From contig UQAW01000063.1 of assembly GCA_900539175.1 (NCBI GenBank), forward strand, positions 1 through 23,565: 23,565 nucleotides of DNA, in the 5' to 3' direction. The translations under genes and the position numbers were made by a program. This document shows, in pieces, positions 15,832 to 23,556 of this stretch. Positions within the stretch are counted from its first letter, which is position 1; every line of letters starts with the position of its first letter. The stretch is from an uncultured Lachnospiraceae bacterium (lineage in GTDB: Bacteria; Bacillota; Clostridia; Lachnospirales; Lachnospiraceae). The notes under the pieces are model-generated. The model was not told where the DNA came from and searched no databases. It saw only the letters and a list, made by a program, of their open reading frames with translations.

Positions 15832-17325
15832 ATGAAGCGGAAGCAGATAAGAGCAGCAGTTATGGGACTTTGCCTTAGTATATGTTTGACAGGATGTGAA
15901 GAGACCCCGGAGGAAGTGATCGTAAAGGAAAAAGGTGCGGATCAGATTTCGAAGTATGAAAGCGATGAAAAGACGGAACGTATTTTGAGGGAGACATTGG
16001 GAGCACCGGAGCATTATGCCAACAAAGCTTCCTACGAAAATGGAGTGCTGGTGATTGATACCGATGCGGATGTGGTGTTGCCGGAGGTGTCAGCAATTGA
16101 CACGGTTACGGTATCAGCAAAGGAAATGAGTCAGGAATTGATCGATACGGTGACCAAAGCTTTTTTTGATGGAGATAAAATTTATAATGCATGGTCTTAT
16201 AAGAGCATGACAAAAGATCAGATACAAGAGAAGATTACGTTATTAAAAAAATATAAGGCAGAAGGAAATCTCGATCCCTATGATTATGGCAAGGATGAAG
16301 AGGGAAATTTGCAGTATGACATTGACAGCCAAATTGAGTATTATGAAACGCAGTATGAAGAGGCTCCGGAAGAAGTGCAGAAAGAAGAAGTGACGCCGGC
16401 ATTCGGACTGATTTATCCGAATGGAAGAGAGGGTGAAACAACTGTGCTGGAGGATGCATTTGACGGAGTAGCGGAAACTGAGAACGGGAACTACGATTAT
16501 CGGATTCAGGATATGGGAGAAATGGCGAATGAAATTACGTTTAAAATCGACAAAATAAGGGAAGCTGCAGACACGCAGGAGTTTTCAGGCTGGATTGAAG
16601 GGGAATCTTTCAGAGATCCGGCAGGTGAACAATATCTTTCGGATGAGTTTGTGCAGGAACTTGCGGGAATTTCCCATGAAGAGGCAGAAAAAGAGGCAGT
16701 TGAAACGGTGGAACGCCTGGGATGGGGATTGGAACTGTATGGATGGGATTATGCTGTCTATTATCATGGGGAAGAAGGAGTGAAGGAAAGCACCTGTCTG
16801 GATGCAGGATATCAGTTTTATTTTACCAGAAAAATCGGAGGGATACCGATTACCAGTACCAGTGAATGGGGCGGCGGTCTGGAGGATATGGAAAGTACGA
16901 TCGTTCCGTGGGGATATGAAGTTTGTAATGTTATTGTGGGAGATGATGGAATTCAATCAGTTACCTTGTATAATCCGTATAAAATTGGAGAAGTGCAGAC
17001 AGCGAATGTCAAATTGATGGATTTTGACAGCATTATTCAAATTTATGAGCAGATGATGGAAGTTAAGAATGCAGATATTTCCGCCTATGAAAAGCAGAGA
17101 ACCTATCATATCAACAAAATTATACTGGGCTACAGCAGAATTTATGATCCGAACGTCGACAATACCACGGGACTTCTTGTGCCGGTATGGGATTTTTTCG
17201 GCGGATTTGAGTGCGAGAGCAAAGACGGATATACTTCTTATCAGTCTGCCCTTTACTCGACACAGAGTTTTATGACGATCAATGCCATTGACGGTACGAT
17301 CATTGACAGAGGACTTGGTTATTAA
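15832..17325 (+). CDS. Large predicted lipoprotein (possibly DUF6034 family)
   Basis: This 497-residue exported protein has a lipobox signal: a basic start (MKRKQIR), a hydrophobic core and LTGC with C22 as the lipidated cysteine, so it should sit on the outer face of the membrane. The mature part is acidic and mostly soluble, with a charged linker around 150-190 (EEAPEEVQKEEV) and a C-terminal half rich in Trp, Tyr and Gly (SEWGGGLEDM, VPVWDFFGGFE). I recognise no catalytic motif. The overall appearance recalls the DUF6034 lipoproteins of clostridial transporter loci, but that is from memory and uncertain. It is first in the operon that continues with two permeases and an ATPase, so a substrate-capturing or immunity-lipoprotein role (compare LanI) is an inference. 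Confidence 0.75.
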   Translation: MKRKQIRAAVMGLCLSICLTGCEETPEEVIVKEKGADQISKYESDEKTERILRETLGAPEHYANKASYENGVLVIDTDADVVLPEVSAIDTVTVSAKEMSQELIDTVTKAFFDGDKIYNAWSYKSMTKDQIQEKITLLKKYKAEGNLDPYDYGKDEEGNLQYDIDSQIEYYETQYEEAPEEVQKEEVTPAFGLIYPNGREGETTVLEDAFDGVAETENGNYDYRIQDMGEMANEITFKIDKIREAADTQEFSGWIEGESFRDPAGEQYLSDEFVQELAGISHEEAEKEAVETVERLGWGLELYGWDYAVYYHGEEGVKESTCLDAGYQFYFTRKIGGIPITSTSEWGGGLEDMESTIVPWGYEVCNVIVGDDGIQSVTLYNPYKIGEVQTANVKLMDFDSIIQIYEQMMEVKNADISAYEKQRTYHINKIILGYSRIYDPNVDNTTGLLVPVWDFFGGFECESKDGYTSYQSALYSTQSFMTINAIDGTIIDRGLGY

Positions 17326-17349
17326 TCAGAGAGAAGGGAGGTGCGGCAG

Positions 17350-18237
17350 GTGAAACAGGTTATGGCGGTAGTACGCCAGAATTTTCTTGGTTTTTTCCGA
17401 AACCCGAGAATGATCATGACGTTTCTGTTTTCTCTTATCTTGTGTTTCTTTTTAAGTGATAAGGCGATGATGGTAGCGGAGTATTATAATGCGCCGATGC
17501 AGGCGGCGGAGCCTTTTATCTGGACGTTCGGGGATTCGACTTCGATTTTGCTGACCTCCCTTTTGTTGATTCTGCTGTTCCTTGATCTGCCGAAGTTAAG
17601 TCCCTTTACCCCGTATCTGCTGCTGCGGATGAAGAAACGTCAGTGGCTGGAGGCGCAGTTTTTCTATATTCTGTTGGTAACCATGCTTTATATGGGATAT
17701 GTGCTTCTGGTGACAAGTCTGCTTTGTATGAAGAAAACCTTCAGCGGAAATATCTGGAGTAAGACGGCGGCGTTGCTGGGGTATTCCGGGATGGGAAAGC
17801 AACTTTCGGTTCCTTCCACCGTAAAGGTTATGGAGAGTACCAGCCCGTATGAATGTATGGGACAGATTGTCCTGCTGCTCATATGCTATGCGCTGACCTT
17901 AAGTTTTCTGATGTTGTTTTTCCAGATGAAATGCGGCAGGAAGGCGGCAATCGGAGCAGGACTTGGCTACAGTTTATTTGGATTTCTGTTAGACCCGAGG
18001 GTATTGGCAAGGATTCTGCACAAAGAAGAATATGAAATGTATCAGATCCGGAGACTGACAGGGTGGATCAGTCCATTAAACCATGCCACGTACGGGATGC
18101 ATGATTTCGGATATGATTCGCTTCCGGCAATTTGGCAATCCTGCATGGTGTTTTGTGGGATTCTGGCAGTGCTGGCTTTCTTATCATTTCATACCTTAAA
18201 GAACTATAATTTCAGTTCCTTTACCGGAACGGTGTAA
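17350..18237 (+). CDS. ABC-2-like transporter permease 1
   Basis: This is a polytopic membrane protein of 295 residues. Hydrophobic segments can be seen around 17-35, 62-80, 100-125, 170-190, 200-215 and 255-275 (six spans), consistent with BcrB/LanE-like permeases. The N-terminus (VRQNFLGFFRNPRMIMTF) has the look of ABC-2 permeases, where a short amphipathic helix precedes the first span. The open frame reaches 17341, but GGGAGG ends there; GTG at 17350 lies eight bases downstream and is the better start. It begins 25 bases after the lipoprotein stop. The protein likely forms the membrane channel together with the next gene and the ATPase at 19062. The substrate is not evident. Confidence 0.8.
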   Translation: MKQVMAVVRQNFLGFFRNPRMIMTFLFSLILCFFLSDKAMMVAEYYNAPMQAAEPFIWTFGDSTSILLTSLLLILLFLDLPKLSPFTPYLLLRMKKRQWLEAQFFYILLVTMLYMGYVLLVTSLLCMKKTFSGNIWSKTAALLGYSGMGKQLSVPSTVKVMESTSPYECMGQIVLLLICYALTLSFLMLFFQMKCGRKAAIGAGLGYSLFGFLLDPRVLARILHKEEYEMYQIRRLTGWISPLNHATYGMHDFGYDSLPAIWQSCMVFCGILAVLAFLSFHTLKNYNFSSFTGTV

Positions 18238-18266
18238 AGGTGGAAGGAAGATATGAGGGAACAGTT

Positions 18267-18983
18267 GTGAGAGAATTGATACGGGAAAAGGGATTTTGGA
18301 GCGCCGTACTGCTTGCCCTGATTGGGATGGCTGCGGCAGTGCCTTTCTATCAGATAAAATTGCCATTGGAAACCGGACAATTTGTTTTCTACTATCAGAG
18401 TGCTCTGGGTTCGCGGATTTTGGGATTCTTGCTGCCTGTTGCTGCGGTGCTTCCGATGGGGGCGGTGTATGTCCGGGAAGCTTCCGGCGGTTTTTTAAAG
18501 CTGTATCTGGCGCGGATCAGCCGAAGCGAATATATCCGAAGGAAGACGATACAGATTTATGTCAGCGGGTTTCTGACCTTTTTCGCAGCGGGAGTCATAC
18601 TGCTGATATGCTGTTTTCTATTTCTTTATCCGTTGGAAGTAAAAGGAGACTTTCCGATAGAGAGTTTTCTTGATGCGGGTGCAATGTTGCTTCGTATCTG
18701 TCTGGTGGGTGGAATGCTGGCTGAGATTTCCGGGATTTTTGCAGTATTATTCCAGAATTATTATATGGCATACGGACTGCCCTTTGTCTGCTATTATCTT
18801 TTGATTATTTTAAAGGAACGATATCTGCCCAAACTGTACTGTCTTTATCCTGTGGAATGGATCCAGGCGGAACAATTCTGGGGAAGTGATGGAACCGGTC
18901 TTTGGATATTTCTGGCGGTGGTTTCCGCGGCAGTCATGTCCTTACACGGATTGCTGCTGCATTACCGTTTGCAGGAGATATGA
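18267..18983 (+). CDS. ABC-2-like transporter permease 2
   Basis: This second permease has 238 residues and about six hydrophobic spans (around 10-26, 48-70, 97-118, 138-158, 168-185, 212-232). VREASGGFLKLYLARISRSEYIRRK between spans is the basic cytoplasmic loop common in LanG/BcrB-type subunits that docks onto the ATPase. In-frame GTG codons exist at 18240 and 18267. The latter follows GAGGGA by a usable gap and begins directly with RELIREKGFW, so it is preferred with moderate certainty. A pair of small dissimilar permeases with one ATPase is the layout of LanFEG immunity transporters. Confidence 0.75.
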   Translation: MRELIREKGFWSAVLLALIGMAAAVPFYQIKLPLETGQFVFYYQSALGSRILGFLLPVAAVLPMGAVYVREASGGFLKLYLARISRSEYIRRKTIQIYVSGFLTFFAAGVILLICCFLFLYPLEVKGDFPIESFLDAGAMLLRICLVGGMLAEISGIFAVLFQNYYMAYGLPFVCYYLLIILKERYLPKLYCLYPVEWIQAEQFWGSDGTGLWIFLAVVSAAVMSLHGLLLHYRLQEI

Positions 18984-18985
18984 AA

Positions 18986-19048
18986 ATGAAAAGTAATACG
19001 TTATGCGGGGCAGGAATTGTGCGGATGCAAAACAGTTGCAGAACATAA
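18986..19048 (+). CDS. Possible 20-residue peptide between permease and ATPase genes
   Basis: The frame ATG (18986) to TAA (19046-19048) encodes 20 residues with cysteines at 7 and 18 and a basic C-terminal half. AGGAG (18973-18977) lies eight bases upstream, an ideal Shine-Dalgarno. The TAA overlaps the start of the AAGGAG that serves the ATPase, so translation could be coupled at both ends. An alternative ATG at 18980 overlaps the permease stop as ATGA. There is no homology that I recognise. It may be a real microprotein, a translational-coupling leader, or chance in a 78-bp gap. Confidence 0.35.
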   Translation: MKSNTLCGAGIVRMQNSCRT

Positions 19049-19061
19049 GGAGAAAGGCAGT

Positions 19062-19700
19062 ATGAGACCATATATTGAAATTGACCATGTGACGAAAAAA
19101 TTCGGAGAGGAATTGGTTCTGAGTGATATCCATGTGGCGATGGAACAGGGAAAAGTCTATGGATTTTCCGGAAATAACGGTTCCGGAAAAACAGTATTAA
19201 TGAAATGTATCTGTGGTTTTCTTCCTGTGACGGAAGGGACCATATGGGTCGGAGGAAAAGCAATCGGTATAGAGACGGATTTTCCGGAAAGTATCGGTGT
19301 TATTATTGAAACACCGGGATTTTTAACCAACCTGACCGGATTTCAAAATCTGGAAATACTGGCGGGACTTCGGAAGCAGATTTCAAAAGAGGAAATCCGC
19401 GAAGCAATCCGTAAGGCGGGACTTGATCCGGATCTAAAAAAGTCTGTATCCAAATATTCACTTGGGATGCGCCAGCGGCTTGGCATTGCCCAGGCAATTA
19501 TGGAGGATCCCGAGTTTCTGATTCTGGATGAGCCATTTAACGGATTGGATAAACATGGCGTGGCGGATATTCGGAAACTGATTCTGGGCTTGAAAAATCA
19601 AGGAAAGACAATTATTCTCGCCAGTCACAACAGTGAGGATATCCGGATTTTATGTGACCAGGTTTATGAAATGGACGGAGGGAGGATGAAAGTATTATGA
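19062..19700 (+). CDS. ABC transporter ATP-binding protein, BcrA/LanF-like
   Basis: This 212-residue nucleotide-binding protein powers the two preceding permeases. Walker A is GNNGSGKT (37-44), the signature YSLGMRQRL (132-140), Walker B FLILDEP (152-158), the D-loop FNGLD (159-163) and the switch histidine H189 (ASHN). The Q-loop position reads IIETPGF with glutamate E83 where most ABC ATPases have glutamine, the E-loop described for lantibiotic immunity (LanF) ATPases and seen in BcrA-like proteins. At 212 residues it is compact and lacks the C-terminal extension of full BcrA. ATG 19062 with AAGGAG nine bases upstream is chosen over the in-frame GTG at 19017-19019 in the track frame. It overlaps the next gene by ATGA. 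Confidence 0.92.
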   Translation: MRPYIEIDHVTKKFGEELVLSDIHVAMEQGKVYGFSGNNGSGKTVLMKCICGFLPVTEGTIWVGGKAIGIETDFPESIGVIIETPGFLTNLTGFQNLEILAGLRKQISKEEIREAIRKAGLDPDLKKSVSKYSLGMRQRLGIAQAIMEDPEFLILDEPFNGLDKHGVADIRKLILGLKNQGKTIILASHNSEDIRILCDQVYEMDGGRMKVL

Positions 19701-21262
19701 GAATCAGAAGAAAAGCAACAAGTCTCGTGCTAATTGCTCTGATATTGTTTGGAATCGCAGTTCCGGTTCATGGGGAAAGCAGAATCAGGATTGACAGCGC
19801 AAAAGAATATGAAGGCATGGAGCACTCCTTTTCCGGAGGATATGAGCCGACCATTACGGAAAATACCATGTTGTTGGTAGTGCCGTTTGTGACGGAGGAA
19901 GCGCTGAAAGAAAACAGAATCTGGGTAGGGGTGACGTTTGAGAAGGATGAGGACGGCCCATTTTACTACAAAACCTACCAGAAACAGGTCAGGCAGTCAG
20001 AAGACGGGAGCTATCTCTACCAGTGTGAGATTCAGTTGAAAAAAGACCGGGTGAACGGACAGTATCCGCTGTATTTATCAGTTACGGCGCAGACGGCAGA
20101 AGGGGAAAATTTACAGCAGGAATTTGCGATTTATGTGGAGATTACGGATGGAAAGGCAAGAATCAGTGCGGACGGAACAGGAGATGGTGAGAATGAGGGA
20201 AAAGATGTATCAGATGGAGGACATCAAAATCCGGGGAGCGGGTCAGGAGATAACCAGAAGGCGGAAGATGGGAGGAAAAGTACAGGAGGAGAAGTGCCGG
20301 GTGAAGAAGGAATGCCTGGTTTGGAAGGTGGACAGCCGGAAGGAGGTTCGGAACAGGAAATTCTTCATCAGCCGAGAATCATCGTGGAAAGCAGCTGTGT
20401 AAGCGATAGTTCCGGTGTGATTCCCGGAGGTTCGGTCAAAGCGGGAAGTGAAGCAGAATGGAAGTTAACCATAAAAAACTGCGGCAGCCAGGCGGTGGAA
20501 AATATGAAAGTGACGCTTTTGTCAGAGCGAAAAGACATTACTTTTGAAAAAAACTCCTGGTATGTGAAACATGCCGCCGCCGGAGAACAGATTGAATTTC
20601 TCCAGAGGATTTCCGTAGGAAAGAAGGCGGAGGAAGAACCTGTATCTGTACAGCTTCAGTTTGAATATGAGGATGCGAAAGGAAATCGTTACACGTCCAC
20701 AGAAACAACAGGATTTGGAATTTCGCAGCCTCAGCAGGCAGAACTTGTCAATCTTTCCTTTCCGGAAAATGTCTATGCATCGGATACGGATTCCTTAACC
20801 TTTCAGATTCAAAATACGGGGCTTTCCGTTCTGTATAATGCCAAGGTACGCATAGCGGGAAAAGGTCTGTTTCCGAAACAAGAGCTGTTTTTCGGTCATG
20901 TGGAGGGCGGAACGGCCGTAGATGGAGAAATTCCGGTTTTTGTCGGGACGCTTGATATGAAGGAGAGTACAGAAGCCTCCGGGGAGGATTCCGAAGAAAA
21001 ATATGGTGATACTTTGGGAACCGTTATTTTTTCCTATGAAAATGAAAACGGAGAAGTCGTGGAACAAAGACAGGAGTTTCATGCAACAATTTTAAAACCA
21101 CAGGTTGTGGAATTAAAAGTGGAGCAGGAAGAGCCGCAGACGAATCAATGGTGGATTACAATTGCGGCAGGAATTGTGTTGTTGTTGTTTTTACTCCTGT
21201 TATGGCTGTATCTGCGGCTGCAGTATTGGAAAAAGAGAGTGAACTTCCATGAAAGAGCGTAA
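19697..21262 (+). CDS. Exported membrane-anchored protein with CARDB-like repeats
   Basis: This 521-residue protein has a signal peptide (about 1-28, basic start, VPVHGES), an N-terminal beta-rich domain (to about 150), a low-complexity Gly/Glu/Asp linker (about 155-225), two beta-sandwich-like repeats of CARDB/COG1361 character (about 230-345 and 350-470), and a C-terminal transmembrane helix (about 487-510) with a basic tail. The repeats show the usual NCGSQAVENMKVTL and NTGLSVLYNAKVRI strands. The topology is therefore extracellular with one anchor. Its start overlaps the ATPase stop and its end overlaps the next gene by 14 bases, so it belongs to the operon. I suggest that it is an accessory surface component of the transporter; no catalytic site is visible. 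Confidence 0.75.
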   Translation: MRIRRKATSLVLIALILFGIAVPVHGESRIRIDSAKEYEGMEHSFSGGYEPTITENTMLLVVPFVTEEALKENRIWVGVTFEKDEDGPFYYKTYQKQVRQSEDGSYLYQCEIQLKKDRVNGQYPLYLSVTAQTAEGENLQQEFAIYVEITDGKARISADGTGDGENEGKDVSDGGHQNPGSGSGDNQKAEDGRKSTGGEVPGEEGMPGLEGGQPEGGSEQEILHQPRIIVESSCVSDSSGVIPGGSVKAGSEAEWKLTIKNCGSQAVENMKVTLLSERKDITFEKNSWYVKHAAAGEQIEFLQRISVGKKAEEEPVSVQLQFEYEDAKGNRYTSTETTGFGISQPQQAELVNLSFPENVYASDTDSLTFQIQNTGLSVLYNAKVRIAGKGLFPKQELFFGHVEGGTAVDGEIPVFVGTLDMKESTEASGEDSEEKYGDTLGTVIFSYENENGEVVEQRQEFHATILKPQVVELKVEQEEPQTNQWWITIAAGIVLLLFLLLLWLYLRLQYWKKRVNFHERA

Positions 21263-21926
21263 TTATTATAAGATGATTGTGATCGGTGCCGCAGTGTGCC
21301 TGGTGCTTGCCAATCTGGTACGGTTTTGGCGGGAGTATCAAAGAGCGCAGCAGTATTATCGGGTTACGATAGCCCGGGAGACAGAGCTGACAGAAGATAT
21401 GGTTTCAGAATTACAGAAACTCACTGGGATACGCCGGTTTGAAGCGATAGCTTCCGTTCTGGTTACGATCGAATTGGAGGGGTATACATTGCATACGGAA
21501 CTGATGGGAATAGATCTCATGCAGCCTTCTCTGAAATGGGAACGGACAGAAGAAGTTTTTCTGGGGGATATGCCGATCTTATTTTGGGGAAGGGACTGCT
21601 TTTCTGCCTTTGTGGATGCAAATGGACGTGCACCGGGAAAAGGTCAGATCACAGAATGGATCGAAACCTGCCGGGCACTTTCGATTACGATTATGACAGA
21701 AGACGGAAGCATCCAAAAAGCCGGAATCGGCGGAATTTTAAGGGAACCACAGGGAAACATCTATATGCAGCAAAAAAAGATGAAAGAAATTTTTGCAGAT
21801 AGCAAAGTCACAGGGGGATATCTGGAAATCCAGGGGTATCAGAATACAAAAAAGGCGAAAACGATTTTGGAGACGGGAGGATTTCAGGTAGGAGAGCCGG
21901 AGGCGGTGTCGCCTCCGGCTTTGTAA
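21249..21926 (+). CDS. Single-span extracytoplasmic protein, distantly like an ABC permease periplasmic domain
   Basis: This 225-residue protein has one N-terminal transmembrane helix (about 8-25) and an outside domain. The pattern LTEDMVSELQKLTGI, SVLVTIELEGYTL, then TELMGIDL resembles the MacB-type periplasmic core domain fused to FtsX permeases, yet the FtsX spans are missing. No confident family is assigned. It is the last gene of the two-component/ABC operon, overlapping the previous one by 14 bases, which suggests the two products act together. Its final residues (EPEAVSPPAL) are encoded by the arms of the terminator hairpin at 21895-21920. Confidence 0.7.
   Translation: MKERNYYKMIVIGAAVCLVLANLVRFWREYQRAQQYYRVTIARETELTEDMVSELQKLTGIRRFEAIASVLVTIELEGYTLHTELMGIDLMQPSLKWERTEEVFLGDMPILFWGRDCFSAFVDANGRAPGKGQITEWIETCRALSITIMTEDGSIQKAGIGGILREPQGNIYMQQKKMKEIFADSKVTGGYLEIQGYQNTKKAKTILETGGFQVGEPEAVSPPAL
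21895..21923 (+). terminator. Terminator-like hairpin overlapping the operon's last codons
   Basis: AGCCGGAGGCG (21895-21905), GTGT loop, CGCCTCCGGCT (21910-21920) is an 11-bp perfect GC-rich stem followed by TTGTAAG. The U-run is poor. The stem lies before the TAA at 21924-21926, so it is inside the coding sequence, just ahead of a convergent gene. Confidence 0.65.
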
Positions 21927-21950
21927 GAATGTGTTATGTGAAGCAGATGA

Positions 21951-22721
21951 TCACAGGTATTTCACAAGTACCATCGCAAGACCTAAGATGGAGAGTACAA
22001 CACCAGTTGCCCGGTTCAGAGTCTTTGCCGGGGCTTTATTGGCGAACTTTGAAGCAATCTGTGCACCCAGCAGGGTAAAGACAATACATAGAAGCAACGC
22101 ACTCATATCCGGCAGGCTTCCGCTGATGGAAAAGTGTGAGACAGCTCCGGTAAATGCTGTGAAGGACATGATGAATACACTGGTTCCCACTGCTGTTTTC
22201 AGTTCATATCCCAGTACACTGGTCAGGATCAGGAGCATCATCATACCGCCTCCTGCGCCGACAAAACCGCAGATAAATCCAATCATGGCGCCGCAGAGAA
22301 GAGACTGGATGATTTTCGTACGCCTGCTTTTTTGCTCCTGTACTTCTCTGGTGGTCATGACCGGGCGGACAATGAATTTGATACCAAGCAGGAGAGTCAT
22401 GAATACGGAAAAACTTCCCATGGTGGTGTTTGGAAGTAAGGATGCGGTATAGCTTCCGACCATGGTGAAGACAAGTACGGAACATAACATAACCAATCCG
22501 TTGCGAATATCCAGGTTTTTATTCTTTCCGTAAGTATAGGCGGATGCAGCAGAAGCCAGAACATCGGAAGCCAGAGCGATTCCTACGGCCTCATAGGCAT
22601 CGAAACCTAAAAATGTAATTAACATCGGTGAAATGACGGCTGCTGCTGAAAGTCCGGCAAGCCCCGTTCCCACTCCGGCTCCAAGACCGGCAGCCAGGCA
22701 GACCAGGATTTTTATTATCAT
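21951..22721 (-). CDS. TauE/SafE family anion permease
   Basis: This is a 256-residue integral membrane protein with about eight hydrophobic segments in two related halves. Each half carries the glycine-rich signature of the family: GLGAGVGTGLAGLS near the N-terminus and GFVGAGGGMMMLLIL in the middle. Members export or import sulfite, sulfoacetate, taurine-linked or other organic anions; the substrate cannot be told here. AGGAGGT lies just upstream of the ATG at 22721, which sets the start; the frame stays open to 22808 without support. It follows the GntR gene by 43 bases in the same direction, so that regulator probably controls it. Confidence 0.9.
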   Translation of the reverse strand: MIIKILVCLAAGLGAGVGTGLAGLSAAAVISPMLITFLGFDAYEAVGIALASDVLASAASAYTYGKNKNLDIRNGLVMLCSVLVFTMVGSYTASLLPNTTMGSFSVFMTLLLGIKFIVRPVMTTREVQEQKSRRTKIIQSLLCGAMIGFICGFVGAGGGMMMLLILTSVLGYELKTAVGTSVFIMSFTAFTGAVSHFSISGSLPDMSALLLCIVFTLLGAQIASKFANKAPAKTLNRATGVVLSILGLAMVLVKYL

Positions 22722-22764
22722 ACAATTACCTCCTGTCAGATTAATTTTATTATTGTTCCATGGA

Positions 22765-23427
22765 TTAATTTTTAAGGCTCCTGTCCTCCGGAAGTATCTC
22801 TTGTGCATAATGAAGAGAGTGCAGCAGATGTTCCTTCATGAGCGCTGCGGCAGCATCATAGTTTCGGGCTTCGTAGAGACCGTAGATTTCCTGATGTTCC
22901 TCCTGAATTTTTTGTTGTTTTTCCGGCTGCTTTTCATATTGGTATGCCATAATGGACATCTGGCCGCGCATCCGTTCGGCGGAACGGACCAGCCGGCTGT
23001 TTTTGCAGTACTTATAAAAAATAAGGTGAAACTGATCGGAATATTTCTGCCACTGTGGGGAGAAATACTCACATGCTTTGATCTTTGTAATATTTTCCTT
23101 CAACTCTTTCAGAAGGGAAGTTTGATCCGGATATTCCGAAGCATAGCGAATCGCCAGGCTGTCCAGATCCCCCATGAACTGGTAGATTTCATAGATATCT
23201 GTCTGATTCAGGCTGACGACAGAGACCCCTACGTTGGAATAGTAGGTGATGAGTTGTTCTTCTGTAAGGCGGGTCAGTGCTTCCCGGATGGGAGTGGAAC
23301 TGACTTCGAATCGTTCCTGCAGCATTTTTAAAGTTAATTTGGCACCGCAGGGAATTCTTTGGGATAAAATATCTTTTCTTAAAATCTGATAAATCTGTTC
23401 GGATAATGTCTGTTTATTTAAACTCAT
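22765..23427 (-). CDS. GntR family regulator, FadR/FCD subfamily
   Basis: This 220-residue transcription factor has an N-terminal winged HTH (about 8-70, with LQERFEVSSTPIREALTRL as the diagnostic GntR segment) and a C-terminal all-helical FCD ligand domain (about 75-210). Probable metal or ligand contacts are D and H in SDQFH and the histidines of EEHQEIY and KEHLLHS. The middle histidine of the usual FCD set is not obvious. GAAGG precedes the ATG by a short gap. Regulators of this group usually respond to small organic acids and often control the adjacent transporter, here TauE/SafE. The effector is unknown. Confidence 0.9.
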   Translation of the reverse strand: MSLNKQTLSEQIYQILRKDILSQRIPCGAKLTLKMLQERFEVSSTPIREALTRLTEEQLITYYSNVGVSVVSLNQTDIYEIYQFMGDLDSLAIRYASEYPDQTSLLKELKENITKIKACEYFSPQWQKYSDQFHLIFYKYCKNSRLVRSAERMRGQMSIMAYQYEKQPEKQQKIQEEHQEIYGLYEARNYDAAAALMKEHLLHSLHYAQEILPEDRSLKN

Positions 23428-23464
23428 AAAAAACCTTCTTTAAAATATATTTGCAGTAGTTTCC

Positions 23465-23476
23465 TACATACGTGTA
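23465..23476. promoter_or_regulatory. Possible operator of the GntR regulator
   Basis: TACATACGTGTA has 4-bp inverted arms (TACA/TGTA) around TACG, 38 bases upstream of the regulator start. FadR-type regulators bind short dyads of this size. The match is small and could be chance. Confidence 0.3.
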
Positions 23477-23484
23477 CATTGCTT

Positions 23485-23520
23485 ATCATAGGGGTCAAAA
23501 TTCCTTTTGACCCCTATGAT
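23485..23520. repeat. 16-bp perfect hairpin with TTCC loop
   Basis: ATCATAGGGGTCAAAA (23485-23500) and its complement (23505-23520) form a perfect stem with a 4-nt loop. It stands between the GntR gene's upstream region and the window end. It may be a terminator for a gene beyond the window or a repeat related to the hairpin at 778-834. Confidence 0.7.
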
Positions 23521-23524
23521 ACAC

Positions 23525-23556
23525 GGATTGCTCCGCATTTCATGCTCCCGCAATCC
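23525..23556. repeat. Second hairpin at the window end
   Basis: GGATTGC (23525-23531) pairs with GCAATCC (23550-23556), and inside it GCAT (23535-23538) pairs with ATGC (23542-23545) around a TTC loop, leaving a small internal loop. It lies four bases from the preceding hairpin. Its role is unknown and the context is cut by the window end. Confidence 0.5.

Noticed and set aside
15728..15832. Gap between kinase and lipoprotein considered as a terminator or riboswitch
   Set aside because: There is no stable hairpin or known riboswitch core; the interval is explained by the direct-repeat promoter.
17341..17349. GTG 17341 as start of permease 1
   Set aside because: It abuts the Shine-Dalgarno GGGAGG, leaving no spacing; GTG 17350 has the right distance.
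22722..22808. N-terminal extension of the TauE/SafE frame
   Set aside because: It would overlap the end of the GntR gene, and the ATG at 22721 has a near-perfect AGGAGGT.
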